From Planctomycetota bacterium (GTDB lineage: Bacteria > Planctomycetota > Planctomycetia > Planctomycetales > Planctomycetaceae), in contig JAHZKX010000059.1 in assembly GCA_022600195.1 (NCBI GenBank), positions 142,699-206,698 of the forward strand: a DNA stretch of 64,000 nucleotides. The letters are read 5' to 3'. A model generated the notes under the pieces. That model was not told where the DNA came from. It saw nothing but the letters and a program-made list of their open reading frames with translations, and searched no databases. Both the position numbers and the translations under genes were made by a program. Positions 54,826-63,918 of the stretch are shown piece after piece (the stretch's first letter is position 1; every line of letters begins with the position of its first letter).

Positions 54826-55599
54826 ATGCTGCCTGGAATAAAATTGTTCGATTTAACAGGTCGTGCTGCTATCATCACGGGGGGGTCCAAAGGTTTGGGT
54901 TCAGCTATGGCAGAGGGTCTGGCATCTGCAGGCGCTGATTTGCTGCTGACCAGTCGTCATGAAGATGAAGTCACCGCGACGGCTGCCCAAATTCAGAAAG
55001 ACTATGGAAATCGTGTGATTGGGATGCAGGCGGACGTGACCGATGCCGATCAGGTTGCTGCGATGACGGAGCGTGCGATATCGGAGTTCGGAAAGATTGA
55101 TATTCTGATTAATAACGCGGGAGTGAATATTCGCGGGCCCATAGATGAATTGTCGTTGGAAGACTTCGAGCAGGTACAGAATGTGAATGTGACCGGTCCC
55201 TGGTTGTGTGCGAAGTCTGTGGTTCCGCATATGAAACAGGCGAAGTATGGTCGGATCATCAATTTAGCGAGTACACTGGGACTGGTGGGAATGGCGAATC
55301 GAACTCCTTATACTTCCAGTAAAGGTGCGATGGTACAGATGACGCGGGCTTTAGGTCTGGAACTTTGTGAATACGGAATCACCTGTAATGCCATCTGTCC
55401 GGGACCATTTCTGACGCCGATGAATGAACCATTTGCAGAAACCGAAGAGATCAAAAAATTCATCGTGGGCGCGGTGGCCATGAATCGCTGGGCACGGATG
55501 GAAGAAATACAGGGCGCAGCGATTTTTCTGGCCAGCGATGCATCAAGCTATATGACGGGCAGTATGGTGACCGTTGATGGCGGATGGACGGCACGCTAA
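54826..55599 (+). CDS. SDR-family oxidoreductase
   Basis: About 257 residues from the ATG at 54826, which follows GAGGAAGGGA. SDR landmarks: IITGGSKGLGSAMAEGLASA (about 16-35), NNAGVN (about 93-98), catalytic YTSSKGAM (about 160-167) and a C-terminal GSMVTVDGGW. Its 5' end lies 26 bases after the nadB stop. It probably reduces or oxidises a small polyol or keto compound, but the substrate is unknown. Confidence 0.87.
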   Translation: MLPGIKLFDLTGRAAIITGGSKGLGSAMAEGLASAGADLLLTSRHEDEVTATAAQIQKDYGNRVIGMQADVTDADQVAAMTERAISEFGKIDILINNAGVNIRGPIDELSLEDFEQVQNVNVTGPWLCAKSVVPHMKQAKYGRIINLASTLGLVGMANRTPYTSSKGAMVQMTRALGLELCEYGITCNAICPGPFLTPMNEPFAETEEIKKFIVGAVAMNRWARMEEIQGAAIFLASDASSYMTGSMVTVDGGWTAR

Positions 55600-55615
55600 T
55601 GAAACCGGTGAGAAT

Positions 55616-56524
55616 ATGAATTCAGATGTCGAACCCAAACTGGTTGGTGCAACGCACAACAACAGACGGGTTCTCATCCGCAGAGGTCTGATTGGTGCTT
55701 TGGTATTCGTATGCATCACAATCGCCTATTCCTTTTTTGTGGTGATTCAGTTTCATACGACCATTGTCGCTTTTCAAAAACAAAAGGCTTATCTGATAGT
55801 GACTTATCAGAACGATCGGGGAGAGCCAGTGGAAACAGTCTATGGAGGGGCGAAAGAGCCTCTCTTTATTCCTGGTCCGTTATTACGCTATCATCGTTCT
55901 CTGTCTGGTATCGAATTATACCGTCAGACGATTACCAGTCCCGAAGAACTCGATGAATTGTTTGATTTATTGTCTCACTTCCCCAGGTTAAATTATCTGG
56001 GATTAGAAGGGTTTCACATTAATCAAGAGAGAGCAATCAAAATTTCGCAGCTCAGAAATTTGAAAACCATTGGTCTCAAAAAGTGCAAGATTGAAAAATC
56101 ATGTTTGGAGTCTCTGCTCAATATAGACGGCTTGACATTTGTTGGATTACCTGATTCTGAATTTTCCGAATCGGAACTGGAAACTCTCACTAGGGGACCA
56201 ACGAAAGAGACTTTAACAGGTTTGAATTTATCATATTGTGATATTTCGGACCGTGGTGCCTCGATGATTTCCCGGCTTCGAAATCTGGAATCACTGGAGC
56301 TGGATGGCACGCAGATCACAGATCAAGGATTAAAAATTCTGGCGCGGTTGCCTCGGCTTAAAGTCCTGGTTTTGGATCACACTGGTGTGACTGATTATGG
56401 GGTGGGTTATCTGTCTTCCACGCCGAATCTGGTCGAATTAAGTCTGAGCAATACCAGCGCCTCTGATGCTATACTGGAGACGCTCAAGAGGGAGATTCCA
56501 GCACTTCGAGTCTCTGATGACTGA
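55616..56524 (+). CDS. Membrane-anchored LRR protein
   Basis: About 302 residues from the ATG at 55616, 16 bases after the SDR stop. One membrane helix (about 25-45, GALVFVCITIAYSFFVVIQF), then a short region, then about six LRR units (LNYLGLEGFHINQERAIKIS, LRNLKTIGLKKCKIEKSCLE, LRNLESLELDGTQITDQGLK). The planctomycete LRR type recurs as in the protein at 13472. The function is unknown; it is likely transcribed with the SDR upstream. Confidence 0.75.
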   Translation: MNSDVEPKLVGATHNNRRVLIRRGLIGALVFVCITIAYSFFVVIQFHTTIVAFQKQKAYLIVTYQNDRGEPVETVYGGAKEPLFIPGPLLRYHRSLSGIELYRQTITSPEELDELFDLLSHFPRLNYLGLEGFHINQERAIKISQLRNLKTIGLKKCKIEKSCLESLLNIDGLTFVGLPDSEFSESELETLTRGPTKETLTGLNLSYCDISDRGASMISRLRNLESLELDGTQITDQGLKILARLPRLKVLVLDHTGVTDYGVGYLSSTPNLVELSLSNTSASDAILETLKREIPALRVSDD

Positions 56525-56757
56525 ACGAATTTTAAGATAAAACGAAATACGTGATGTTTTGTCAGGGAACTTCTCCCCCCGTTTAAATTGAGTCATAATC
56601 GGTTTTAGTGTTTTAACTGGTACGAATATTATTTGTTCAATTTAAAAACAGTGGAAATCCAGGTTCTCTGCGATCGTTAAGGCATGTTTCGACCTAATTT
56701 TACAGTGCTGTCTCCTCTTTTTCTCGCTTTCTGTAAATCTAAGGCCCTGACAGAAAT

Positions 56758-58404
56758 ATGCTCCCACTCAACCCGATTTCCAAAATATTAATTGTGGATG
56801 ACTCTGAGGTAATCAGACGTATTTTTACGGATGCTCTCACTCAACCCGATTATCAATTATTCACGGCCACTGATGGCGAAGAAGCGCAGCAGAAAGTTCA
56901 TGAGCTGAAACCGGATATCGTATTACTCGATGTTGAAATGCCTGTTCTGAATGGATTTGAGGTATTGCGGGATATCCGTGCGAATTACAAAATTGAAGAG
57001 ATGGCGGTGATTATGGTCACCTCTCAGCATGATGGAAAAGTAATTTCGCGTGCGTTTGATGAAGGGGCCTTCGATTATATTCCAAAGCCAGCAACCAATT
57101 CGGAAATCAAGGCACGCGTCAGGAATGCGATTCGCGCAGTACAGTTGCTCCGCGAGCAGAAAACATTAAGACGAGAAGCGGAAGCGTCAAATCAATCCAA
57201 GAGTGCCTTTCTGGCAAATATGAGTCATGAAATACGCACTCCGATGACAGCCATTCTGGGGTATACCGAAATCCTGGAGCTGGAAGCCACTTCCCATCAG
57301 ATGCCCGAGCTGTTTTTGGACTCGTTAGAAATCATCAAACGCAATGGCGGGCATTTGATGGAGTTGATCAATGATATTCTGGACCTTTCGAAAATTGAGG
57401 CGGATAAAATTGAGATCGAATCGATTTTGTGTTCTCCCAAAAAAATTGTGGAAGAGGTCCTGGAACTGGTCCAGGTGAGAGCTGAAGCCAAAGGACTGAA
57501 ACTGGAAGCCAGTTTTGAATATCCGCTACCTTTCAAAATCAAATCTGACCCGACAAGAATCAGGCAGATCCTGATCAACCTGATCGGAAATGCCATCAAG
57601 TTTACGGAAGTAGGTACAATCCGACTGGAAACACGACTTCTGGAATCCGCCGGACAGGAGCCACAGGTTCAATTTACGGTCGTCGATCAGGGCATTGGCA
57701 TGACTGAGTCACAAAGGTCGAATCTGTTCCGTCCCTTTATGCAGGCCGACTCATCGACAACCAGGAAATATGGTGGGACGGGATTAGGTCTGACGATCTG
57801 CAAACGTCTGGCAGAATTGTTAGGTGGCGAGATCACGGTTTCCAGCGAACCCGATCAGGGTTCTCAATTTAGTGTCACCGTTCAAGCGGGAAGTCTGGTG
57901 GGTATTAAATTAATGCAGGAGCATTCCAATGAGAGTTCACAGGATGTTCAAGAGTCGCATCAAAGTCAGACGGGACATCCCACCTCTGATGAACCGTGTT
58001 TGAAAGGGATAAAAATACTGCTGGCAGAAGATGGTCCTGATAACCAACGCCTGATTTCCTTCATCTTGAAGAAGGCTGGCGCGGAAGTGAGCGTTGCTGA
58101 AAATGGCGAAGTGGCATACCAGGCAGGTCTGGAATCGATGGAGGGCGGTCTGCTTTATGATGTGATTTTGATGGATATCCAAATGCCGGTTCTGGATGGA
58201 TACGAAGCCACTGGGAAACTGCGTGAGCGGGGTTACACGGGCCCGATCATTGCATTGACGGCAAATGCAATGGAAGGTGATCGGGAAAAGTGCATCGATG
58301 CCGGTTGTAATGATTACCTGAAGAAACCTGTTAATCGCACCAGAATGCTGGATCTGATTTCTGAAACCTGTGCTTCTGAAAAAACAGTACTCACGGAATC
58401 TTAA
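56758..58404 (+). CDS. Hybrid sensor histidine kinase with two receiver domains
   Basis: A 548-residue protein in the order REC (about 8-125; Asp58 in LLDVEMPVLNG, Lys110), HisKA (His157 in ANMSHEIRTPM), HATPase (N-box INLIGNAIKF, G-boxes DQGIGM and GGTGLGLTICKRL), REC (about 418-540; ILMDIQMPVLDG, YLKKPV). With no N-terminal sensor or membrane segment it is a cytoplasmic relay protein. Signals probably reach the first receiver from another kinase; the second receiver can pass phosphate to an unknown partner. It converges with the next gene. Confidence 0.92.
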   Translation: MLPLNPISKILIVDDSEVIRRIFTDALTQPDYQLFTATDGEEAQQKVHELKPDIVLLDVEMPVLNGFEVLRDIRANYKIEEMAVIMVTSQHDGKVISRAFDEGAFDYIPKPATNSEIKARVRNAIRAVQLLREQKTLRREAEASNQSKSAFLANMSHEIRTPMTAILGYTEILELEATSHQMPELFLDSLEIIKRNGGHLMELINDILDLSKIEADKIEIESILCSPKKIVEEVLELVQVRAEAKGLKLEASFEYPLPFKIKSDPTRIRQILINLIGNAIKFTEVGTIRLETRLLESAGQEPQVQFTVVDQGIGMTESQRSNLFRPFMQADSSTTRKYGGTGLGLTICKRLAELLGGEITVSSEPDQGSQFSVTVQAGSLVGIKLMQEHSNESSQDVQESHQSQTGHPTSDEPCLKGIKILLAEDGPDNQRLISFILKKAGAEVSVAENGEVAYQAGLESMEGGLLYDVILMDIQMPVLDGYEATGKLRERGYTGPIIALTANAMEGDREKCIDAGCNDYLKKPVNRTRMLDLISETCASEKTVLTES

Positions 58405-58406
58405 AA

Positions 58407-59453
58407 TTAATCCAGATAGGGTGCCAGTTTTTTTCTGGCTGCTTTCAACGCCTGCGAGTACACCGCCTGCATCTTGACCGGAGTGCCCGCTTTTGCTTTG
58501 CTCAGATCGGCGGCCGTCATAAACGTGTAAATTTCCACTGATTCTGCATTTGAGACGGGCGCTTTTCCCGTTCGAAAAAACTTGACGACTTCGACGAGCA
58601 GCGGTTCATAGCCACTGAAGCTGCCGATTTGTGCGGTGCCTTTGGTTCCAAAGACGGTTCCGCCGTATCCACCCTGATAGCTGTTATTCTCTTTACGGCG
58701 TCCGCGAAAGGTACCGATCTTGCCTTCTTTCCAGGTGCCTATGGCGAGATCTGTGTTGGGTGTGCTCACACGAACTACAGTCTCGCAACCGGGGCCCATG
58801 ACAGTATAGAGCGTTTCGACGCCATGAATTCCATACCAGTAGAAATCGGGGTGTGTCGATTCCTTCGGGCAGGGGCTGTAGGCATCACAGCCGATGATGT
58901 CTCCCACGGATCCGCCAACAATTTTCTTGGCACCATCGGTATAGCGCAGCGAAGAAGAACTGAAGACGGGAGTTTTGTAGTGTTTGGCTGCTTCATAAAT
59001 GGCAATCACATCCACCAGATCGCCGGCAATCGGTTTATCGACAAACAGTGGTTTGCCTGCTTTCAAAACGGGAAGGGCTTGTTCCAGATGCACGCGACCA
59101 TCGTTGCTTTCCAGGAGGACGGCGTCGACTTTGGAAAGCAAGGCTTCAATGCTGGGCACGATTTCTACGCCGAGCTGCGTTACCTGTTCTGTGATTTTGG
59201 GCACACTCTCCAGGCTCTCTTTGATATCGCGGCTCCCTTTAGGATACGCGGCGACCACTTTGCACGTTTTGAATTCTTCAAATTTCGTTTGGGGGTCGTT
59301 CAGGATTTTTGAGAAATTGCTGGAGTGCGAAGTATCAAGGCCAATAATGCCGATACGCAGCGTTTTTGTTTCTTCCGCAAAACTGAGATTTCCAAAACTC
59401 AGGATGGCGAGAGCGATCAAACAGAGAGACAAGCGGCGATATGATAAATTCAT
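58407..59453 (-). CDS. Exported Gfo/Idh/MocA-family oxidoreductase
   Basis: A 348-residue protein with an N-terminal signal (RLSLCLIALAILSFGNLSFA) and then an NAD(P)-binding fold (LRIGIIGLDTSHSSNFSKIL). The GFO/IDH domain follows: DAVLLESNDGRVHLEQALPV, then GKPLFVDKPIAGDLVDVIAI. Planctomycetes have many such proteins, often exported by signal sequences, acting on sugars. The overlap with the VOC-like gene (ATGA at 59450-59453) makes them a translationally coupled pair. Confidence 0.88.
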   Translation of the reverse strand: MNLSYRRLSLCLIALAILSFGNLSFAEETKTLRIGIIGLDTSHSSNFSKILNDPQTKFEEFKTCKVVAAYPKGSRDIKESLESVPKITEQVTQLGVEIVPSIEALLSKVDAVLLESNDGRVHLEQALPVLKAGKPLFVDKPIAGDLVDVIAIYEAAKHYKTPVFSSSSLRYTDGAKKIVGGSVGDIIGCDAYSPCPKESTHPDFYWYGIHGVETLYTVMGPGCETVVRVSTPNTDLAIGTWKEGKIGTFRGRRKENNSYQGGYGGTVFGTKGTAQIGSFSGYEPLLVEVVKFFRTGKAPVSNAESVEIYTFMTAADLSKAKAGTPVKMQAVYSQALKAARKKLAPYLD

Positions 59454-59794
59454 GAATCAATTTCTCCAAATTCAGTGCCTTCGCTGAATTCCATGAATTC
59501 ATAGACGGCGCCATCGATCAGTACAAAGACCACTTTCAAATTTTCCATTGCTTGGAAAGGTCCCAGGAGAATTTCCATGCCTTCGATCTCTTTTTCAAGA
59601 TCGGGAACTTTAAACGCGATATGCGGCTGGTTTCGAACCGGGCCGGTCACCGGGCTGTCTGGTTCGAACCGTAGATATTCAATTTTGTAAGGGTGCTCAT
59701 TGGGGTTGGTGACAAAAACTTTCGTTTCTGAGACGTAGATTTCCTCTGGCTGTGGATCATCGGTAATCACGCCGACATGGTGAAATTCTCGCAT
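59450..59794 (-). CDS. VOC/glyoxalase-like small protein
   Basis: About 114 residues from the ATG at 59794, which follows GAGGAAA. It opens with REFHHVGVITDDPQPEEIYV, the first strand-helix-strand of the vicinal oxygen chelate fold, and continues with NPYKIEYLRFEP-like strands (HPYKIEYLRFEP). It is short for a full two-module VOC enzyme, so it may act as a dimer. Its stop overlaps the start of the oxidoreductase by four bases. The substrate is unknown; the pair may handle the same sugar derivative. Confidence 0.65.
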   Translation of the reverse strand: MREFHHVGVITDDPQPEEIYVSETKVFVTNPNEHPYKIEYLRFEPDSPVTGPVRNQPHIAFKVPDLEKEIEGMEILLGPFQAMENLKVVFVLIDGAVYEFMEFSEGTEFGEIDS

Positions 59795-60120
59795 GGAGTT
59801 TCCTCGAGGTATATGAAATATCAAACCGGGTCTTCAGATTAGTGTCACTATTCCTCATTCTACTTGGAATGAGCGGCGAATTCCAAGTGATTGAAGTACC
59901 AGACAGGTTGAAATACAAAATCAGGTCACATGTGACTTTATCTTGGTACGTTCATGAATAAGGGTTGAGCACCGACTCGCTCAGAAATCAGTTTATTCTG
60001 CTGTCCAGCTGGAGCGAGGTTCGGTCATCATGAGAGCTGCTACCCTTTACATGACCATCAAAAATGATGAAACTGAATCGCTGGAGCATCATCTATTGAG
60101 AACTAATTGCGGAGAGAAAC
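59795..60120. other. Divergent intergenic gap
   Basis: A 325-base gap between two oxidoreductase units facing away from each other. GGAGAG lies before the ATG at 60121. No hairpin, repeat or coding remnant was seen. Confidence 0.4.
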
Positions 60121-61185
60121 ATGAAAGATTTGAAAGTGGGAATCATTGGGGCAGGGGGGATTGCTGCCAAGATGCATTTGCCGGAACTGCAGACGGTGGA
60201 TGACTGTGAAGTTGTGATGCTGGCGGGTCGCAAGCAGTCGCGGCTGGATGTGCTCTGCCGCAAGTTTAATGTACCGCATTCGACTCAGAATTATCAGGAG
60301 GTGATCGATGATGACCGCATCAACGCGGTTGCCATTGCATTGCCGCATCCGTTGCATGTGGAATGGGGAGTGAAAGCGATCAAGGCGGGCAAACACGTTT
60401 ACATGCAGAAGCCGTTGAGTACTTCGATGGACGAAGCAGATGCGTTTGTTGAAGAGACAGACGACCATAATCAGACAGTACTGGCATTGCCTTATATGTC
60501 GAACCCGCATGTGCTGGCGACGCGTGATTATATTCAGGAAGGAAAACTGGGAACGATATCTTCTGCGCAGGCGCGTTCGAGTCATGGCGGTCCGGAAGTC
60601 TATTACGCGGGCATCCAGGAAATTCTGGAAGAGAAGCCGACGGATGACTTGTGGTTTTTTGATGCGGATAAGGCCGACGTGGGTGCTTTGTTTGATATGG
60701 GCGTGTATGCGATTGCCAACCTGGTGGGTGTGGTGGGGGCAGTGAAATCGGTGACGGCCAAACTGACCACGGTGTCAAAGCCCACGCGTCTGGAAGATAC
60801 GGCGTCGATGATACTGGAATTCGAAAACGGTGCTTTAGGGACCGCACAAACGGGTTGGTGCGATGCGGCGCGGACGTACGAATTTTCTGTGCATGGAACA
60901 GCCGGCAAAATCGTGAGCAGTCGTCAGGCAGAGTCCTTACAGTATTTGTATCCTCTTTCCGATGTGGATGAAGATCTGCCGCTGGGCGAAGAAACGGTCA
61001 ACCTGTCAGACTATCCGATCCAGAATTCGCACCAGCACTGGGCGGCCTGTATTCGGCAGGGCGTTCAGCCGCCTCTCTCGAATGCCGCAACGGCCAGGCA
61101 TGTGACCGAAATTTTACTGGCGTCTTTAAAATCGTCCCGCGAAAATCGGACGGTGGACATTACCTCCCGGCTTTCCAATTCTTGA
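60121..61185 (+). CDS. Cytoplasmic Gfo/Idh/MocA-family oxidoreductase
   Basis: A 354-residue protein with an N-terminal NAD(P)-binding motif (VGIIGAGGIAAKMHL), then AIALPHPLHVEWGVKAIKAG and GKHVYMQKPLSTSMDEADAF, typical of the family. The C-domain has YYAGIQEIL and DMGVYAIANLVG (a usual glycine/aspartate turn). It lacks a signal peptide, in contrast to the 58407 paralogue. A sugar dehydrogenase activity is likely, the substrate unknown. Monocistronic by its spacing. Confidence 0.9.
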   Translation: MKDLKVGIIGAGGIAAKMHLPELQTVDDCEVVMLAGRKQSRLDVLCRKFNVPHSTQNYQEVIDDDRINAVAIALPHPLHVEWGVKAIKAGKHVYMQKPLSTSMDEADAFVEETDDHNQTVLALPYMSNPHVLATRDYIQEGKLGTISSAQARSSHGGPEVYYAGIQEILEEKPTDDLWFFDADKADVGALFDMGVYAIANLVGVVGAVKSVTAKLTTVSKPTRLEDTASMILEFENGALGTAQTGWCDAARTYEFSVHGTAGKIVSSRQAESLQYLYPLSDVDEDLPLGEETVNLSDYPIQNSHQHWAACIRQGVQPPLSNAATARHVTEILLASLKSSRENRTVDITSRLSNS

Positions 61186-61381
61186 CCAGAGTCTCTATTT
61201 CGTGTGAGAGCCCTTTCTTGAGAGCGCGCGTGAATTTATTGATTTTGGCAGACTCAGAGGCCGGTAAGGTGTCGTTTATGTTCATGGTTGACTATAAATG
61301 ACTTTGGTAGATTTCTTAGCGGTTTCTGCCCGTTGGTATTCATTTCAACTCAAATTTTAAAGCATTCTGGGAGTGTTCCCG

Positions 61382-62290
61382 ATGACGGAGCGGTCTGAAC
61401 TCATTGAAGAATTGCGCTGGAAAAAGATTCCGGTCCTCAATGACGGTTTTGTGTGTCTAGTGGATGTCATGGGCGATGACAGTTCGATTGTTCAGGCAGC
61501 CCGTGTAAGTTACGGCGAGGGAACGCAACGTGTTTCCGACGACCGGACTCTGATCCGCTATTTGATGCGTCATCGGCACAGTACCCCCTTTGAAATGGCC
61601 GAACTCAAGTTTCTGGTGCGGGTTCCGATGGACTGCTGGCGGCAGTGGATTCGTCACCGGACCGCCAATGTCAACGAATACAGCACCCGTTATTCGGTTG
61701 CCATCGACTCGGCTCAAACGACGCTGCCCGGCGAATGGCGAACGCAGGCGACTTCCAACCGACAGGGAAGTGATGCCCCTTTAGCGGATGAAATTGGCCA
61801 GAAACTGACTGACGAAGAGACGCAGTTTCAGAAGCATGCCCGCGATATTTATGAAGCCCGGTTAGAGGCAGGTGTTGCCAGGGAGCAGGCCCGCAAAGAT
61901 TTGCCACTGGCGACCTATACCGAAGCCTATTGGAAGATTGATTTACATAACCTGATTCACTTTATCAGTTTACGAATGGACTCGCATGCACAGTGGGAGA
62001 TTCAGGAATATTCACGGGCGATAGGAGAGCAGATTCTCAAACCGCTGTTTCCGGTTGTCTGGGAAGCGTTTGAGGACTACCGACAGGGGGCCATGTTCCT
62101 GACACGTCTGGATAAGGGGGTTTTGGAGCGATTGATGGTGAACGCGGCCAAGAAATCCCTGAGTCCGCCGTTTTCACAGGAAGCGTTTCTGGAAGTTCAG
62201 GATGAAACATGGAAATCGCTGAAACGGAGTCGGGAACGGGATGAATGTGAGTCGAAATTACAGCGTCTGGGGATATTAAAAGCGGAATAA
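61382..62290 (+). CDS. thyX: FAD-dependent thymidylate synthase ThyX
   Basis: 302 residues from the ATG at 61382, about 8 bases after GGGAG; the GTG at 61373 lies too close to it. The ThyX signature RHRx7S is RHRTANVNEYS (91-101), preceded by RHRHSTPFEMAELKF (63-77). ThyX methylates dUMP with methylene-THF and reduces it with FAD/NADPH. Its length is above the 220-250 typical of bacteria but common in planctomycetes. Cytoplasmic. Transcription probably continues toward rpsU through small hairpins. Confidence 0.93.
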   Translation: MTERSELIEELRWKKIPVLNDGFVCLVDVMGDDSSIVQAARVSYGEGTQRVSDDRTLIRYLMRHRHSTPFEMAELKFLVRVPMDCWRQWIRHRTANVNEYSTRYSVAIDSAQTTLPGEWRTQATSNRQGSDAPLADEIGQKLTDEETQFQKHARDIYEARLEAGVAREQARKDLPLATYTEAYWKIDLHNLIHFISLRMDSHAQWEIQEYSRAIGEQILKPLFPVVWEAFEDYRQGAMFLTRLDKGVLERLMVNAAKKSLSPPFSQEAFLEVQDETWKSLKRSRERDECESKLQRLGILKAE

Positions 62291-62375
62291 CCTGTCTTTG
62301 TGGACACTGTTTGTGGTTTTCACGGAGTATTTATCTGGTTGGCTTTTCAGATCCCGCCTGTTTTGTTATCTTGAT

Positions 62376-62412
62376 CCTTCCCCACTGGGGAGTCGCGGTC
62401 CTTTTGCGGACC
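62376..62412 (+). promoter_or_regulatory. Tandem hairpins between thyX and rpsU
   Basis: CCCC/GGGG stem (62380-62390) and GGTCC/GGACC stem (62397-62412, loop TTTTGC). They lie 110-145 bases before rpsU and may be a thyX terminator or an rpsU leader. Neither is followed by a long T run. Confidence 0.4.
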
Positions 62413-62522
62413 CCCTTTGTCAGAAACGTCTGAATACTCATCCTCAGATGAGTCGATGTATATTCCATAGGTATTGTTTACAAACTTATATTGCAATCAG
62501 GAAAAAAGAAAAGGTGATTTGA

Positions 62523-62720
62523 GTGGTTAAGCTTCGGTTACGAGAAAACGAATCAATTCAGGAGGCAGTAAAACGGTTCCGTAAGATTGTTGAGCACGCT
62601 GGCATTAAAAAAGAGATGCGCCGCCGCGAGTATTACGAAAAGCCAAGTGATGAAAACCGAAGAAACCGCCGCCGCGCCGAACGCCGCGCACGCTTGACCC
62701 GTTTGCAGGGCAACCAGTAA
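62523..62720 (+). CDS. rpsU: Ribosomal protein bS21
   Basis: A 65-residue basic protein ([20 protein letters not shown], ending in an Arg-rich helix [15 protein letters not shown]) of normal bS21 length. It sits in the 30S subunit near the anti-Shine-Dalgarno region and affects start-site choice. GTG start at 62523 with AAAGGTG 7 bases upstream. It is followed by a strong terminator. The upstream leader of about 230 bases carries hairpins that could regulate it. Confidence 0.95.
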   Translation: MVKLRLRENESIQEAVKRFRKIVEHAGIKKEMRRREYYEKPSDENRRNRRRAERRARLTRLQGNQ

Positions 62721-62748
62721 TCACCGGACATCTTTTTAAGATGACATA

Positions 62749-62776
62749 ACGCACTCAATTATGAGTGCGTTTTTTT
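62749..62776 (+). terminator. Rho-independent terminator after rpsU
   Basis: A 9-base-pair perfect stem (ACGCACTCA with TGAGTGCGT), 4-base loop and six or more T residues. It starts 28 bases after the rpsU stop. Confidence 0.95.
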
Positions 62777-62916
62777 ATGCGCGGTGTGGGAGTTGGAGGT
62801 GGTTTTAGCTTGTTCAACGAACTATTTATTCTGGATTTTGTCTGCAAACGAAAATTCCACTGGCATCATAAGATTAATGTTTCTCTTGAGTACAATTTAT
62901 ATGGATAGGAAACCTC

Positions 62917-63249
62917 ATGAAGATTGGTTGTAAATGTGGCTCAACAATTTTCGACTCGGCGGATGATATTCCACAAAAGGGTCATCTGATCCCAGATCAA
63001 GAGTGGTTCAATGTCTTTGACGCTGTCGATGATGAAGTTATCGCCCCCCTCTCCGCAAGCAAGATTTCAGTAGAGGACGCGTATATGAAATCGCGTCATA
63101 TTATATATGAAGAGTCGCGGCTGATGTGGCAATGCAGCTCTTGTGGGCGACTTTACATCGATGATCTTGATGGAGAGCTTCAGTGCTACGTTCCCGAAAG
63201 TGATGAGACGGCAAAGCAGATTCTCCGCGGTCACAAATCAAGCACATAA
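62917..63249 (+). CDS. Small zinc-ribbon-like protein (hypothetical)
   Basis: A 110-residue protein with four conserved-looking cysteines: C-K-C near residue 5 (KIGCKCGSTIFDS) and CSSC near residue 73 (MWQCSSCGRLYIDDLDGELQ). The split pairs fit a zinc ribbon. AT-rich relative to rpsU. No family is recognised; similar small proteins in other bacteria include immunity-like proteins of polymorphic toxin systems, but no toxin gene is next to it. Start ATG with GGAAA. Confidence 0.6.
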   Translation: MKIGCKCGSTIFDSADDIPQKGHLIPDQEWFNVFDAVDDEVIAPLSASKISVEDAYMKSRHIIYEESRLMWQCSSCGRLYIDDLDGELQCYVPESDETAKQILRGHKSST

Positions 63250-63554
63250 CAAATCTGTAAATACAGTGCCGCGAACCGTCAAATTAGTAAAATCTATATT
63301 ATCAGCTCCAATTCAGTGAAAGCAGCTATTTTAGTTTTGGGAAGCAGAAAAGAGAGCAGGAATCTTAAGATACTAACCCCTTTTTATCCTTACATATTTT
63401 TATGCACGATGTGAGGTTGGGTGCGGTTTTTAAAACACTATCGGGCGAGCCGACAGTGCCACCCGGCCGTTTTTTGTTATAGTATTGTAACTGGTAAAAG
63501 CACTTTACAAGGCACTGTTGATTATATCGCGGTTTGACTTCTTTTCTGTTTACT
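63250..63554. other. Intergenic gap with REP-like hairpin
   Basis: CACTATCGG (63437-63445) and CCGACAGTG (63450-63458) form an 8-of-9-base stem, followed by CCACCCGGC (63459-63467) and a T run. The tail matches the hairpin at 33435-33461. A minus-strand open frame here is not coding-like. The rest of the gap is empty. Confidence 0.5.
63437..63476 (+). repeat. REP-like hairpin with CACCCGGC tail, copy 2
   Basis: A hairpin followed by CCACCCGGCCGTTTTTTG. The copy at 33435-33461 has the same order (stem, loop, ACACCCGGC). It could also act as a terminator. Confidence 0.5.
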
Positions 63555-63863
63555 ATGACAATGAATGATGCCAATAACATGAATACTATTAAGTGCCCTC
63601 GCTTAGTGGATGCAACTGGGCATATGGAAGAATTCACAAATGATTTATCCTATATCGCAAAAACGGAAGAATATTCATACTTATTGGATAATGGATTACC
63701 GAAAATCGGTACAAAGATTAGCCCCGGTATGTTGTTGATTGGCAAAATTGGACAAAAAAGTATCGAAGCGCGAGATAGTCTTAATGAAGTACAAAGATAC
63801 GCTGCAACAGAAAGTAAACTAAATGACTATTACAACAATTGGTTATATGATGGATCAGAATGA
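63555..63863 (+). CDS. Small protein resembling a piece of RNA polymerase beta (RpoB)
   Basis: About 102 residues from the ATG at 63555 (63561 is an alternative; TTG 63534 is less likely). The middle reads NGLPKIGTKISPGMLLIGKI, close to a conserved RpoB stretch of the form G-x3-G-x-x-V-x-x-G-D-I-L-V-G-K. The rest of a polymerase subunit is absent. It follows the zinc-ribbon protein by about 300 bases and is similarly AT-rich. It could be an isolated RpoB-like domain, a recent fragment, or a chance match. I favour a real small gene of unknown role. Confidence 0.45.
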   Translation: MTMNDANNMNTIKCPRLVDATGHMEEFTNDLSYIAKTEEYSYLLDNGLPKIGTKISPGMLLIGKIGQKSIEARDSLNEVQRYAATESKLNDYYNNWLYDGSE

Positions 63864-63918
63864 CGTGCCCCCAAGTATGACACCAGTTATACGACTTAGT
63901 GTCCGATTGTATCAATGA

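Noticed and set aside
58629..59312. 227-codon plus-strand open frame inside the Gfo/Idh/MocA gene
   Set aside because: Antisense shadow of the oxidoreductase.
63365..63637. 90-codon minus-strand open frame
   Set aside because: It crosses the REP-like hairpin and is antisense to the RpoB-like ORF.
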